The notes: generated from the letters alone by a model not told the origin. Positions 26,932 through 35,940 are shown, counted from the first letter of the stretch. The stretch is DNA of 64,000 bases from Sphingomonas sp. (GCF_025353885.1 NZ_JANXNX010000082.1:1-64000), one strand, 5' to 3'. A program made the numbers and translations.

Positions 26932-27720
26932 TTACAGATAGGCCCGATAAAAAAATACCATGGTCGTGATCGTGCTGATGGCCAGCGTCCACGCCCGGAT
27001 CGCCCATGGCGGTAACACGATGCCAAGCCGCGCGCCGAAATGACCGCCGACGATTGCGCCGAGCAGCATCGGCACGCACAGGACCCATTTCACCATGCCG
27101 AGCGTCACGAAGACGATGGTCGCGGCGGCATTGGCCATCGACAGCATCAAGGTGCGCGGGGCGGCGAGCTGGTGCGGTGCGCTGCCCGACAGCAAGCCCC
27201 AGGTCGCGGTCATCATCATGCCGACCCCACCGCCGAAATAGCCGCCGTAGAGGCCCAGCAGCACTTGTGCGGTGACCAGCGTGCGTGGCCCGATCGAGGT
27301 GCGCGATCGCAGCCAGTCGGCGGCGCGGGGACCAAAGGCGATGGCGATCGTGGCAACCAGCAACAACCAGGGAATAATGACGTCGAACGTGCTGGAGGGG
27401 GTGGCGACGAGCAACAGGCTGCCCACCAATCCCCCGATGAAGGTGACGATGCAAAGCCGCCTGACCGACATGCCGGCGAGCGGTCCCAGACCGCCGCGAT
27501 AGGCCCATGCGCTGGTGATCGCGCCCGGCTGGAGCGCGACGTTACTGGTGGCGTTGGCAATGGGGGAGGGCAGTCCGAGTGCAATCAGCGTCGGCATGGT
27601 CGCAAACGATCCACCGCCCGCCAGCGCGTTCATTGCCCCGCCGACCATGCCTGCAACCGCCGCCACCGCGAGCGTGATCGCGTCAACCAAGCGCGGCCTG
27701 CTTTTCCTCGGCCAGCGCAT
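26932..27720 (-). CDS. Sulfite exporter TauE/SafE (TSUP) family protein
   Basis: A 262-residue inner-membrane protein with about eight hydrophobic segments and the paired Gly-rich repeats of the TSUP family ([19 protein letters not shown] and [14 protein letters not shown]). Members export sulfite, sulfoacetate or related anions. Its ATG at 27720 lies 38 bases inside the rlmN 3' end. It is just upstream of the cytochrome b/molybdoenzyme pair on the same strand, which would fit a shared sulfur-oxyanion substrate, but this is only a context argument. Confidence 0.88.
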   Translation of the reverse strand: MRWPRKSRPRLVDAITLAVAAVAGMVGGAMNALAGGGSFATMPTLIALGLPSPIANATSNVALQPGAITSAWAYRGGLGPLAGMSVRRLCIVTFIGGLVGSLLLVATPSSTFDVIIPWLLLVATIAIAFGPRAADWLRSRTSIGPRTLVTAQVLLGLYGGYFGGGVGMMMTATWGLLSGSAPHQLAAPRTLMLSMANAAATIVFVTLGMVKWVLCVPMLLGAIVGGHFGARLGIVLPPWAIRAWTLAISTITTMVFFYRAYL

Positions 27721-28879
27721 CCAGTTCGGCCCGCGTCTTTTTCTCGCTCGCCGATTTCAATTGCCCGCAGGCAGCCATGATATCGCGGCCGCGCGGGGTG
27801 CGGATCGGGGCGCTGATCCCGGCATCGAAGATGATGGTGCTGAACGCCTTTATCCGGTCGCGATCCGAACATTCGTAGGTCGCGCCGGGCCAGGGATTGA
27901 ACGGGATCAAGTTCACCTTGGCCGGCAGCTTGTACTTGTGGATCAGGCGGACGAGTTCGCGGGCGTCGTCGTCGCTGTCGTTCTTGCCCTTGAGCATCAC
28001 ATATTCGAACGTGATGCGCCGGGCGTTGTTGGCTTGCGGATAGTCCGCACAGGCCTGGAGCAGCTCCTCGATGCCGTACTTGCGGTTGATCGGCACGATT
28101 TCGTCGCGGACTTCCTTGGTGACGGCATGGAGCGAGACCGCGAGGTTGACGCCGATCTCTGCGCCCGCACGCGCCATCATCGGGACGACGCCCGAGGTGG
28201 ACAGGGTGATCCGCCGCTTGCTGAGCGCGAGCCCGTCGCCGTCCATTACGATTTTCAAGCCATCGCGCACTGCTTCGAAATTATACAGCGGTTCGCCCAT
28301 GCCCATCATGACGATATTGGTGAGCATCCGACCCTCCTCGCCCGAGGGCCATTCGCCCAGCGAATCACGCGCCAGCATGACCTGGCCGACGATTTCCCCC
28401 GCCGTCAGGTTGCGGACCAGCCGCATCGTCCCGGTAAAACAGAACCGGCAGTTCAGCGTGCAGCCGACCTGGCTCGACACGCACAGGGTGCCGCGGTCGG
28501 CATCGGGGATGAAGACCATCTCGTAATCCTGGCCGTCGGGCGATCGCAGCAGCCATTTGCGAGTGCCGTCGGACGACACCTGCGCCTCGATCACCTCTGG
28601 CCGACCAACGACGAAACGTTCGTCGAGCCAGACGTGCATGGCCTTGGCAATGTCGGTCATCGACGTGAATTCGATGACTCCGCGATTGTAGATCCAGTGC
28701 CAAACCTGTTTCGACCGCAGCTTCGCCTGCTTTAATTCCATACCCGCTTCGGTCAGGACGTCGCGGAGCTGGTCCTTGGTCAGGCCGACCAGGTCGATGC
28801 GGCCATCATCGCGCAGCGTCTTGGCGCGGGGGACGGTGACGGGATCGATGTGTCCGGGGCTTTGCATCAGGGCGTTCAT
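27683..28879 (-). CDS. rlmN: Dual-specificity 23S rRNA/tRNA methyltransferase RlmN
   Basis: A 398-residue radical SAM enzyme that methylates C2 of A2503 in 23S rRNA and A37 in some tRNAs. The radical SAM cluster motif CTLNCRFC is near residue 140. The catalytic methyl-carrying Cys is in the C-terminal MAACGQL. Other family segments are [15 protein letters not shown] and [10 protein letters not shown]. The N-terminal helical domain is present. The ATG at 28879 is used; an ATG four codons later is possible. Confidence 0.96.
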   Translation of the reverse strand: MNALMQSPGHIDPVTVPRAKTLRDDGRIDLVGLTKDQLRDVLTEAGMELKQAKLRSKQVWHWIYNRGVIEFTSMTDIAKAMHVWLDERFVVGRPEVIEAQVSSDGTRKWLLRSPDGQDYEMVFIPDADRGTLCVSSQVGCTLNCRFCFTGTMRLVRNLTAGEIVGQVMLARDSLGEWPSGEEGRMLTNIVMMGMGEPLYNFEAVRDGLKIVMDGDGLALSKRRITLSTSGVVPMMARAGAEIGVNLAVSLHAVTKEVRDEIVPINRKYGIEELLQACADYPQANNARRITFEYVMLKGKNDSDDDARELVRLIHKYKLPAKVNLIPFNPWPGATYECSDRDRIKAFSTIIFDAGISAPIRTPRGRDIMAACGQLKSASEKKTRAELDALAEEKQAALG

Positions 28880-28912
28880 CGAGCGCGATATAGGGCTGAT
28901 GGGGCCAAAACG

Positions 28913-29389
28913 CTATCGTCGCGCGCAACCGAGGGCTGCGGCGTCGATGGCGGTGGCCGCGCCCTTCAGCGCATAGCTTTCGGAAAAAACGCGGCCCGTC
29001 GCTGCGCGGGCCCTGACCGTAAAGCCGGGGGCGCTCCGCATCGCCGCGACCAGCGCAGCGTCGGTGCGCTGGTCGGGGGACCAGGCATCGGCCCCGCCAG
29101 CGACCAGCGCAAACCTCTGGACCCCGATGGTCAGCACGACCGGCGCCCCCGCAAGCAGGGCGTGGCTCAGGCGTACCTGAACCTGGCCACGCTCACCCGA
29201 TTGCGGCCAGTTCGACACCGAGGCGAAAGAACGCCATTTGCCGCCATCGGCTCTGATCGGCTGGGCAATGGCATAGCAGCGCGTTGGACGTTCATCGCGA
29301 AAAGTGCCCCATCCCTCGAACGTGCCAAGCGAAGTCCGGGCTGCGGCGGGAGAAATCAGGACAGCCAGAATCACCAGCAGCCGCCTCAT
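28913..29389 (-). CDS. Exported protein resembling invasion-associated locus B (IalB) proteins
   Basis: A 158-residue protein with a signal peptide (LLVILAVLISPAAA, cleavage about residue 18). The mature part has the layout of small IalB-type periplasmic proteins: a Trp/Phe-rich start (FEGWGTFRDERPTRCYAIA), a strand with VSNWPQSGERGQVQVRLS and a terminal Cys that could pair with the one near residue 38. Its role is unknown; the name does not imply virulence. The start overlaps the histidine-phosphatase stop by four bases, so they are one operon. Confidence 0.65.
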   Translation of the reverse strand: MRRLLVILAVLISPAAARTSLGTFEGWGTFRDERPTRCYAIAQPIRADGGKWRSFASVSNWPQSGERGQVQVRLSHALLAGAPVVLTIGVQRFALVAGGADAWSPDQRTDAALVAAMRSAPGFTVRARAATGRVFSESYALKGAATAIDAAALGCARR

Positions 29390-30033
29390 GCGTGGCCGCC
29401 GCCGGTGCCGAGAATGGCGATCTGTTCGACGCCATCCGCGATGACGGCCACCGATCCTTGCGGCAGGCCGGTTGCGATCGGTGCGCCATAGGCCGGGTCG
29501 ATCGGCAGGCCGGTGAGGACGCCGCGCAGCACCCGGCTTGAAATACCGTGCATGACAACCAGCCGGTCCCCGGGGTCGCTGGCAGCATCCCCAGCCCACG
29601 CTCCTACGCGGGCGGCGATCCTGCCGTAGGTCTCGCCATCGGGTGCGGGTTTCAGCAGCATGGTCATCGGATCTATGACCGGCCCGGCCTCTGCCACCAC
29701 GTCGGCGTAGTATCGTCCGCCCCAACTGCCCATGCCGATTTCCATGAGCCGATCGTCAATGTGCGCTCCGTGCCAGTCCAGGTCGAGATGTTCGGCAATG
29801 ATCGCCAGTGTCTGGAGCGCGCGCCCCGCCGGCGATGACCATAATGTCAGCGCGGGTGCGGCCCCCAACTGCGCACGCAGCGCCATGCCCATCGCCTCGG
29901 CATGGGCAAAGCCCGCGCGCGTCAGTGGCGTGTGCGTAATTTCACCTTGCAAGCGCCGACCCGCATTAAACACGGTCTCGCCATGCCGTGCGATCCACGT
30001 CTTTCCCTTGAGCAGGTTTCCAGCCGGTTTCAT
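29386..30033 (-). CDS. Histidine phosphatase (phosphoglycerate mutase-like) family protein
   Basis: A 215-residue member of the histidine phosphatase superfamily. The phospho-acceptor motif ARHGETVFN lies near residue 15, and the second catalytic His is in VMHGISSRVLRG near 160. WSSPAGRALQT provides the conserved Arg. The substrate is unknown; a metabolite phosphatase is more likely than a glycolytic mutase. The ATG at 30033 follows AAGGAATTGACC. It is divergent from the outer-membrane protein gene. Confidence 0.88.
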   Translation of the reverse strand: MKPAGNLLKGKTWIARHGETVFNAGRRLQGEITHTPLTRAGFAHAEAMGMALRAQLGAAPALTLWSSPAGRALQTLAIIAEHLDLDWHGAHIDDRLMEIGMGSWGGRYYADVVAEAGPVIDPMTMLLKPAPDGETYGRIAARVGAWAGDAASDPGDRLVVMHGISSRVLRGVLTGLPIDPAYGAPIATGLPQGSVAVIADGVEQIAILGTGGGHA

Positions 30034-30058
30034 GTCAAGGTCAATTCCTTCTTTGTGG

Positions 30059-30078
30059 CAGATTTGCAACAAAATCTG
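30059..30078. promoter_or_regulatory. Seven-base inverted repeat between divergent genes
   Basis: cagattt and aaatctg flank gcaaca. The repeat lies 26 bases upstream of the histidine phosphatase start and 87 bases upstream of the outer-membrane protein start. It could be an operator; its TGCAACAAAA core is also seen before phaP and the phosphoglucomutase gene. Confidence 0.35.
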
Positions 30079-30164
30079 CTGTTTATCTGAGGTTCATGCA
30101 ATGAACGGCTGGCACCACTACTTAGACACCGTCCCCAGTTCGGGGACCAGTAAGGAGTTGCGTA

Positions 30165-30785
30165 ATGCGTACCATTTTCACTGCCGCGCTGTTGGCGTCG
30201 GCATTCGTTACCCCGGCCCTTGCCCAGGGGCACGCGCCATTCACCGGACCGCACGTCGAAGTCACTGGCGGTTGGGATCGATTGACCGGTAGCAATGGCA
30301 ACGGCGGCCACAATGATGGTTTCGTCTATGGTGTCGGCGCCGGATACGATGCCCAGGTCGGTGGCGTCATCCTGGGGATCGAAGGTGAAGCGACTGATTC
30401 AACCAACAAGGTTCGTGCCCGCAATGTGCTGGTAACGGGCGACAATGCGCGTGTCAGCGCGGGGCGTGACCTGTATATCGGCGGACGTATCGGCTATGCC
30501 GTAGCGCCTGCGACGCTGCTCTACGTCAAGGGCGGCTATACCAACGCACGTTTCGGTGAGCGCTATGACAATGGCGCCGGCACGATCTCGGGCGGTCACG
30601 CCAACGCCGACGGTTACCGTGTCGGTGCCGGTGTCGAGCAGAAGTTCAACGTGTTTGGCCCCGGCGGGTTCGTGAAAGCCGAGTATCGCTACTCGAACTA
30701 CAAGAACCTGAATGTTGGCGATGCGAATATCGACACTGATTTCGACCGCCATCAAGTGGTTGGCAGTATCGGGGTGCGTTTCTGA
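30165..30785 (+). CDS. Small outer-membrane beta-barrel protein
   Basis: A 206-residue exported protein. The signal peptide ends ALA-Q near residue 21. The mature sequence consists of alternating amphipathic strands with Gly/Asn-rich turns and ends in Phe (GSIGVRF), the usual BAM recognition signature. It matches the eight-strand OmpA-like/porin-family barrels (OMP_b-brl), without a peptidoglycan-binding domain. An AAGGAG site precedes the ATG and a rho-independent terminator follows, so it is probably an abundant monocistronic surface protein. Confidence 0.88.
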   Translation: MRTIFTAALLASAFVTPALAQGHAPFTGPHVEVTGGWDRLTGSNGNGGHNDGFVYGVGAGYDAQVGGVILGIEGEATDSTNKVRARNVLVTGDNARVSAGRDLYIGGRIGYAVAPATLLYVKGGYTNARFGERYDNGAGTISGGHANADGYRVGAGVEQKFNVFGPGGFVKAEYRYSNYKNLNVGDANIDTDFDRHQVVGSIGVRF

Positions 30786-30814
30786 CACGTCGACGTCGCT
30801 GAACGGCGATTGGA

Positions 30815-30844
30815 GGGTCGGGGCGCTTGCCCCGGCCCTTTTTT
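30815..30844 (+). terminator. Rho-independent terminator after the outer-membrane barrel gene
   Basis: A ten-pair stem (30815-30824 with 30829-30838, one G-U pair) with a short loop, followed by TTTTTT (30839-30844), 30 bases after the stop codon. Confidence 0.92.
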
Positions 30845-30900
30845 CTGTCCATTAGTCGATCCTTGCATTTTGTTTCAGAAGACCCGGGGGTTTCAGACCG

Positions 30901-32004
30901 ATGAAGGCGACGATCGAACGCGCGACGCTGTTGAAAAGCCTGGGCCATGTCCAGTCGGTGGTTGAGCGACGCAACACCATTCCCATCTTGTCTAACGTCC
31001 TGATCGAGGCTTTGGCAGAGGGCGGCATTCGCCTGATGGCGACCGATCTGGACCTGCAGATATTGGAAACGATCGACGCCAAGGTTGAAACTGCGGGCAC
31101 CACCACGGTATCGGCGCACACGCTGTTCGAAATCGCGCGCAAGTTGCAGGAAGGGAGCGAAGTTTCGCTGAACGCCGCCGACGGCAAGATGGCGGTTAAG
31201 GCCAGCCGGTCGAACTTCAACCTGCCGACGCTCCCGCGCGACGATTTCCCGATTATCGCCGAAGGGGAGTTGCCGACCAAATTCGAACTGCCCGCAGCAA
31301 CCTTGCGCCAGATCATCGACAAGACCCGCTTTGCAATCTCGACCGAAGAGACGCGGTACTATCTGAACGGTATTTTTCTGCACGTGGTCGACGACACGAT
31401 GAAGGCAGCGGCCACCGATGGTCATCGCCTGGCGCGCGTGACGGTTGCCCGACCCGACGGGGCCGAAGGGATGCCCGACATCATCATTCCGCGGAAGTGC
31501 ATCGCCGAATTGCGCAAACTGCTGGACGAGGTGGATGGTTCGGTCGAGGTTTCACTGTCAGCGACGAAGATTCGTTTTGTGCTGGGTCATGCCGTGCTGG
31601 TGTCCAAGCTGATCGATGGCACCTTTCCCGACTATAGCCGTGTGATCCCGACCGGTAACGACAAGATTTTGAAGATCGATCCCAAAAGCTTCATGCAGGG
31701 TGTCGATCGGGTTGCGACCATTGCGTCGGAAAAGACCCGCGCGGTGAAGATGGCGCTCGACAAGGACAAGATTACGCTTTCGGTGACGTCGCCTGAAAAC
31801 GGAACGGCGGCTGAAGAAGTGCCGGGCGAATATTCCGCCAGTGGCTTTGAGATCGGCTTCAACGCGAAATATCTGATGGACATCTTGGCGCAGATCGAGG
31901 GTGATTCGGTCGAGGTGCATCTGGCGGATGCGGCTGCTCCGACGTTGTTGCGCGAGAACGACAAGGCGGCGGCGCTTTATGTGCTGATGCCGATGCGGGT
32001 TTGA
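30901..32004 (+). CDS. dnaN: DNA polymerase III beta subunit (sliding clamp)
   Basis: A 367-residue processivity clamp made of three similar domains. It starts MKATIERATLLKSL and ends YVLMPMRV, the typical C-terminus that lines the hydrophobic partner-binding groove. The LLDGTFPDY-like segment (LIDGTFPDYSRVIP) and GFNAKYLMD are family hallmarks. It stands alone: upstream is a terminated gene, downstream a convergent lipoprotein gene. No DnaA-box cluster is evident next to it, so it does not mark the origin here. A weak hairpin (32015-32020 with 32027-32032) follows the stop. Confidence 0.98.
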   Translation: MKATIERATLLKSLGHVQSVVERRNTIPILSNVLIEALAEGGIRLMATDLDLQILETIDAKVETAGTTTVSAHTLFEIARKLQEGSEVSLNAADGKMAVKASRSNFNLPTLPRDDFPIIAEGELPTKFELPAATLRQIIDKTRFAISTEETRYYLNGIFLHVVDDTMKAAATDGHRLARVTVARPDGAEGMPDIIIPRKCIAELRKLLDEVDGSVEVSLSATKIRFVLGHAVLVSKLIDGTFPDYSRVIPTGNDKILKIDPKSFMQGVDRVATIASEKTRAVKMALDKDKITLSVTSPENGTAAEEVPGEYSASGFEIGFNAKYLMDILAQIEGDSVEVHLADAAAPTLLRENDKAAALYVLMPMRV

Positions 32005-32068
32005 AGGACTTGCCGCGAGTAAGGAAACTCGCTGCTTTCCGATCGGGCGACTAACTCCGCTGACACGA

Positions 32069-32416
32069 CTATTGGCTGCGGATGGCCTTTGCTCGCGCGG
32101 CACCAGCGGTCTTCACGGCATCGGCCTGTGCAGCGGCCTGCGCCTCGATAATGCGGCTTTCTTTTTTCAACGCATCAGCCCGGACATCCAGCGACTGGCC
32201 CTGATAGCCACCGGCGTTATCGGCTTCGCTTGCCAACTGACCTGACTGGTTTGACATCACTTCGGCGCGCTGTGCTGCTGCGGCCTGTATTTCGTGAGCC
32301 TGTGCACTGGCGTTTGATTCGATGGCGTCGGCGGCGCGTTCCTTGGGGTCACTTGAGGTGCAGCCGGATAGCCATACGATGCTGACGATGGCTGCCGCGA
32401 AGAGTGTCGTTTTCAT
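32069..32416 (-). CDS. Small Ala-rich lipoprotein
   Basis: A 115-residue protein with a lipoprotein signal: hydrophobic AAAIVSIVWLSGC with the lipobox LSGC, Cys near residue 19. The mature part is a long Ala/Gln/Glu-rich helix, probably a coiled coil, similar in texture to Lpp or other small envelope helices. No domain is recognised. It lies between dnaN and the phosphoglucomutase gene, about 78 bases downstream of the latter on the same strand. Confidence 0.75.
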   Translation of the reverse strand: MKTTLFAAAIVSIVWLSGCTSSDPKERAADAIESNASAQAHEIQAAAAQRAEVMSNQSGQLASEADNAGGYQGQSLDVRADALKKESRIIEAQAAAQADAVKTAGAARAKAIRSQ

Positions 32417-32494
32417 GATGTCGGCCCTTTAAAAGCACTCCATCCGAGAACGAAGATCGTCCCGGATGGTTGCGCTCCTCGCTTTGGGACGAGA

Positions 32495-33877
32495 TCAATG
32501 GCTCGCCTGTTCCCCACGCACCAATCCCGATGCCGCCAGTTGGGCGTCGATCATGCCGAGCAGGCGGTCGAGCCCGGCCTGATCCTTCGCCTCCGCCCGC
32601 GCGACTAGCACATCTTGCGTGTTCGACGCGCGCAGCAGCCACCACCCATCGACGGTATTTACCCGCGCGCCATCGGTCCGGTTGATGTCCGCACCTTCGG
32701 CTTCGAGCCGGTCGAGCACCTCGTCGATAACCGCGAACTTGCGGCTCTCATCGACCTGGAACCGCATCTCGGGGGTATTGACCATCGCGGGCATGGCATC
32801 CTTCAGCGCGGTCAACGACCCGCCAAGCTGGTGGACCGCGCGGATCAGGCGGACCGCAGCATATTGGGCGTCGTCGAACCCGTAATATTCATGTGCAAAG
32901 AAAATGTGGCCGCTCATTTCCCCGGCGAGTGGGGAATGGGTTTCCTTCATCTTGGTCTTGATCAGACTGTGGCCGGTCTTCCACATCAGGGGCGTGCCAC
33001 CGAGTTCGGCGATCCGGTCGTACAGCGCTTGAGACGCCTTCACATCGGCGATGATCGTCGCGCCGGGTTCGTCGATCAGGACGGGTTCAGCCAAAATGGA
33101 CAGGATCTGGTCGCCCCAGACGACGCGGCCCTGCCCGTCAATTGCGCCCAATCGATCACCATCACCATCAAAAGCCAGTCCGAAGTCGAGCTTGTTGTCG
33201 GCGACGAGCTTTTTCAGATCGGCAAGGTTCTTTTCTTCGGTCGGATCCGGGTGATGATTGGGGAAGTTACCATCGATATCGGTGAAAATTGTGTGGTGTT
33301 CGCCCGGCAGCAGCTTGACCAACATCTCGATGACTTCGCCAGCGGCACCGTTCCCGGCATCCCAGCCGATACGGAAAGGCCCGCCGTCGAACTTTTCGAC
33401 CAGCCGGTTCACATAATCCTCGATAATGACGTAGTTCGAGACCGAGCCCGAACCGTCCTCCCAGTCGCCGGCGTCGGCCAGCGTGGCGAGATCCTGAATG
33501 TCCGCCCCGTAAAACGGCGCATGGGCAAGCACCATCTTGAAGCCGTTATACTCGCCGGGATTGTGGCTGCCGGTTATCTGGACGCCGCCATCAACCTCCA
33601 GCGTGGCTTCCGCGTAATACAGCATCGGGGTTGGTCCAAGACCAATGCGCACAACGTCGATACCGGTCTCGGTCAGGCCACGCACCAATTCGCCTTCGAG
33701 CGACACTGAGGACAGGCGACCGTCGTAGCCGACCGCAATGCGGGTGCCGCCGTTGCGCCGGACGCGCGTGCCGAAGCCGCGACCGATGGCATAGGCGTCG
33801 GCCTCTCCCAATGTTTCGCCGACGATTCCCCGAATGTCATATTCGCGCAGGGCGGTCGGGTTGAAACTATGGGTCAT
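32495..33877 (-). CDS. Phosphomannomutase/phosphoglucomutase
   Basis: A 460-residue alpha-D-phosphohexomutase that interconverts hexose 1- and 6-phosphates, making Glc-1-P for UDP-glucose and Man-1-P for GDP-mannose. The phosphoserine loop TGSHNP is near residue 101, the metal loop DGDGDR near 240, the sugar-specificity loop GEMSGH near 322 and the phosphate-binding end ASNTQDVLVAR near 428. This is the AlgC/PgmG type that supplies sugar nucleotides for sphingans in sphingomonads. It could feed the exopolysaccharide genes at the right end. Confidence 0.94.
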   Translation of the reverse strand: MTHSFNPTALREYDIRGIVGETLGEADAYAIGRGFGTRVRRNGGTRIAVGYDGRLSSVSLEGELVRGLTETGIDVVRIGLGPTPMLYYAEATLEVDGGVQITGSHNPGEYNGFKMVLAHAPFYGADIQDLATLADAGDWEDGSGSVSNYVIIEDYVNRLVEKFDGGPFRIGWDAGNGAAGEVIEMLVKLLPGEHHTIFTDIDGNFPNHHPDPTEEKNLADLKKLVADNKLDFGLAFDGDGDRLGAIDGQGRVVWGDQILSILAEPVLIDEPGATIIADVKASQALYDRIAELGGTPLMWKTGHSLIKTKMKETHSPLAGEMSGHIFFAHEYYGFDDAQYAAVRLIRAVHQLGGSLTALKDAMPAMVNTPEMRFQVDESRKFAVIDEVLDRLEAEGADINRTDGARVNTVDGWWLLRASNTQDVLVARAEAKDQAGLDRLLGMIDAQLAASGLVRGEQASH

Positions 33878-33931
33878 GCAGGGGCCTTTCGGGAACGGAT
33901 TACAGCTTCGCTATAACCAAGTCGTGACGAC

Positions 33932-33945
33932 TTTGTTGCAGCGCA
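33932..33945 (-). promoter_or_regulatory. phaP-like TGCAACAAA motif before phosphoglucomutase
   Basis: The minus strand reads TGCGCTGCAACAAA, 55-68 bases upstream of the phosphoglucomutase start. The same order (TGCACTGCAACAAA) occurs on the minus strand across the phaP palindrome at 9533-9546. It is a candidate site for the same regulator; one copy, not a full palindrome. Confidence 0.35.
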
Positions 33946-33960
33946 TCGAGTCCTGGCGGG

Positions 33961-34212
33961 TCAGGGGCGGAGCATCACGTCGCGCGCCTGGTTGATCCGC
34001 GACGCCAGTTCGACGCTGCCGCCGGTATCGGGATGAACCTTTGTTATCAGTCGTCTGTGGGCTTCCAACACGGCATCGCTGCTGGCGTCGCTGGTCAGGC
34101 CAAGCAGCTTTGCCGCCTCCGACCGGTTCATTCCGCCGGGGACGGTGAGATAGCGTTTGCCGTAGTAATAGAGCGCATAAAGCATCGCGCCGAACAAGAT
34201 TACCTTGATCAC
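33961..34212 (-). CDS. Membrane-anchored J-domain protein (Pam18/DnaJC19-like)
   Basis: An 83-residue protein with one N-terminal membrane segment (VILFGAMLYALYYYG, residues 4-18) and a truncated J domain containing the HPD motif (KVHPDTGG, about residues 57-64), the loop that stimulates Hsp70 ATPase. The layout matches mitochondrial Pam18/Tim14 and alphaproteobacterial relatives. Its start overlaps the mipZ stop by four bases, so the two are made together. Its role in bacteria is unknown. Confidence 0.88.
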   Translation of the reverse strand: MIKVILFGAMLYALYYYGKRYLTVPGGMNRSEAAKLLGLTSDASSDAVLEAHRRLITKVHPDTGGSVELASRINQARDVMLRP

Positions 34213-35000
34213 AGGGCAACCTGCAGGGGCTGTTCCACACCCGCGGGCAGAGCGAACCCGGAGATCATCTCGCGCAATTCCTGCCGCGCGGCGATGTGGC
34301 TGAGACCGACCGATTCGATCGCGCCGACGTCGATCAGCGTCAGACCTTTAGGAAAAAGCTCACGATAAATAACGCGTTCGCCAAGGCCGGGGATAACGCG
34401 AAATCCGACGCGCTTGGACAATTCGGTAAGCGCGGCGGCAACGCGGCGCATGTTGTGTGCCTCCAGGTGCTGGAGGCGGTTGCGCAGGACGACCCAGTCG
34501 ACGGTGCCGCCATCGGCCTTGGCGCGGACCTTGCGCAAATCCCAGATCAGTTCCGCATAGAAGCTGGGCTTCTTGACGCGAAAGGTTTCGGCATCGACCT
34601 GCCCGATCAGGTCGAGGTCGACGAAACTGTCGTTGATCGGCGTCACCAGAGTGTCGGCCAGCGAGATCGCGGCGCGGGCGAGGGGATCGTCACGACCCGG
34701 TGTATCGACGATGATAAAGTCGTTGTCTTCGCTAAGGCGCGCGACTTCGTCCTCTAGTCCCTGGGGCGACAGGGCCGTCAGCACGGCGTGGCTCGGCATC
34801 GGCAACTCAAGCTGGCGACGGCGCATCGTGGCGGCACGATTGTCGAGATAGCGGACCATCGTCTTCTGGCGGACGTCGAGGTCTAGTGCAGCGACCCGGT
34901 GCCCCGCCGCCGCCAGCGCGACGGCCGCATGCACGGCGGTGGTGGATTTTCCCGTGCCACCCTTTTCATTGGCGAAAACAATTTTGTGCGCGCGTTTCAT
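34209..35000 (-). CDS. mipZ: ParA-type division-plane ATPase MipZ
   Basis: A 263-residue ParA/MinD-superfamily ATPase. The deviant Walker A ANEKGGTGKSTT lies at about residues 10-21, Walker A' ALDLDVRQ near 39 and the DTPG Walker B region near 89. It resembles Caulobacter MipZ, which binds ParB, forms a gradient from the poles and inhibits FtsZ assembly, setting the midcell division site. The ATG at 35000 gives the family start MKRAHKIVFANEKGG. It overlaps the J-domain gene downstream. Confidence 0.92.
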   Translation of the reverse strand: MKRAHKIVFANEKGGTGKSTTAVHAAVALAAAGHRVAALDLDVRQKTMVRYLDNRAATMRRRQLELPMPSHAVLTALSPQGLEDEVARLSEDNDFIIVDTPGRDDPLARAAISLADTLVTPINDSFVDLDLIGQVDAETFRVKKPSFYAELIWDLRKVRAKADGGTVDWVVLRNRLQHLEAHNMRRVAAALTELSKRVGFRVIPGLGERVIYRELFPKGLTLIDVGAIESVGLSHIAARQELREMISGFALPAGVEQPLQVAL

Positions 35001-35097
35001 CGGTTTCAAATTACCTGACCGCCCCCGGGCTAGCTTGATTTGATACCCCGGGCTCTGCCAAGGCGTGTGTCTTCGCCATATCGGAGCGGCCCCTTTC

Positions 35098-35940
35098 GTG
35101 CAAACCATCCGTGACCTGGATCATCTTCGCAAGGCGCGCGCTGCGTTGACCGGCCGCGTCGCCGTCGTTCCCACGATGGGCGCGCTCCATGCGGGGCATC
35201 TGGCGCTGGTCGCGGCGGCCAAAGCGCGGGCCGATCAGGTGGTTGCAACGATTTTCGTGAACCCCACGCAGTTCGGGCCGAACGAAGACCTGGCGCGCTA
35301 TCCACGACCAGAGGCTGCGGATGCAGCCATGCTGCAGGCGGCGGGGGTGGCGATCCTCTGGCACCCCGATGTGGCGACAATGTACCCAGACGGATTTTCG
35401 ACGAAGGTTTCGGTGGCAGGGTTCGGCGACGTCCTGGACGGGGCGGCGCGTCCGGGCCATTTCGATGGGGTGGCGACGGTGGTTGCCAAGCTGTTCGGAC
35501 AGGTCCGGCCCGATCTGGCATTCTTTGGGGAAAAGGATTGGCAGCAGCTGGCGGTGATCCGACGGATGACGATCGACCTCGATTTAGGCATCGAAATCGT
35601 CGGTGTCCCGACCGAGCGCGAGGCAGATGGGCTAGCCCGATCTTCGCGCAATGCGTATTTGTCGCACACCGAACGCGCAGCGGCACCAGCATTGCCGCAA
35701 GCGCTCTGTAGGGCGGTCACCGCGATCGAGGGTGGCGTCGATGTTGCCCAGGCTTTGACTGAAGCGCGCGCTGATATCACCCAAGCGGGGTTCGGCGTTG
35801 ATTACGTCGCGTTGATCGACGACCAACTGTTACCCATGGCAAGCCTTTCCGCCGACGGTCGGATCGTGGCCGCCGCTCGCATCGGCACGACCCGGCTGAT
35901 CGATAATCTCGCGGTTTCCCTGAACCCTGCGAGACGCTGA
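35098..35940 (+). CDS. panC: Pantothenate synthetase PanC
   Basis: A 280-residue enzyme that joins pantoate and beta-alanine with ATP to make pantothenate (vitamin B5). The nucleotide-binding HIGH-like motif appears as MGALHAGH and the KMSKS-equivalent as SSRNAYLS. PTQFGPNEDLARYPR and FFGEKDWQQL are strong family signatures. The start is the GTG at 35098 (VQTIRDL), with GGAG twelve bases upstream. It is divergent from mipZ and stands alone, with no panB adjacent. Confidence 0.96.
   Translation: MQTIRDLDHLRKARAALTGRVAVVPTMGALHAGHLALVAAAKARADQVVATIFVNPTQFGPNEDLARYPRPEAADAAMLQAAGVAILWHPDVATMYPDGFSTKVSVAGFGDVLDGAARPGHFDGVATVVAKLFGQVRPDLAFFGEKDWQQLAVIRRMTIDLDLGIEIVGVPTEREADGLARSSRNAYLSHTERAAAPALPQALCRAVTAIEGGVDVAQALTEARADITQAGFGVDYVALIDDQLLPMASLSADGRIVAAARIGTTRLIDNLAVSLNPARR

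Noticed and set aside
30901-32004. dnaN as a marker of the replication origin
   Set aside because: No dnaA gene, DnaA-box cluster or AT-rich unwinding element is seen nearby.
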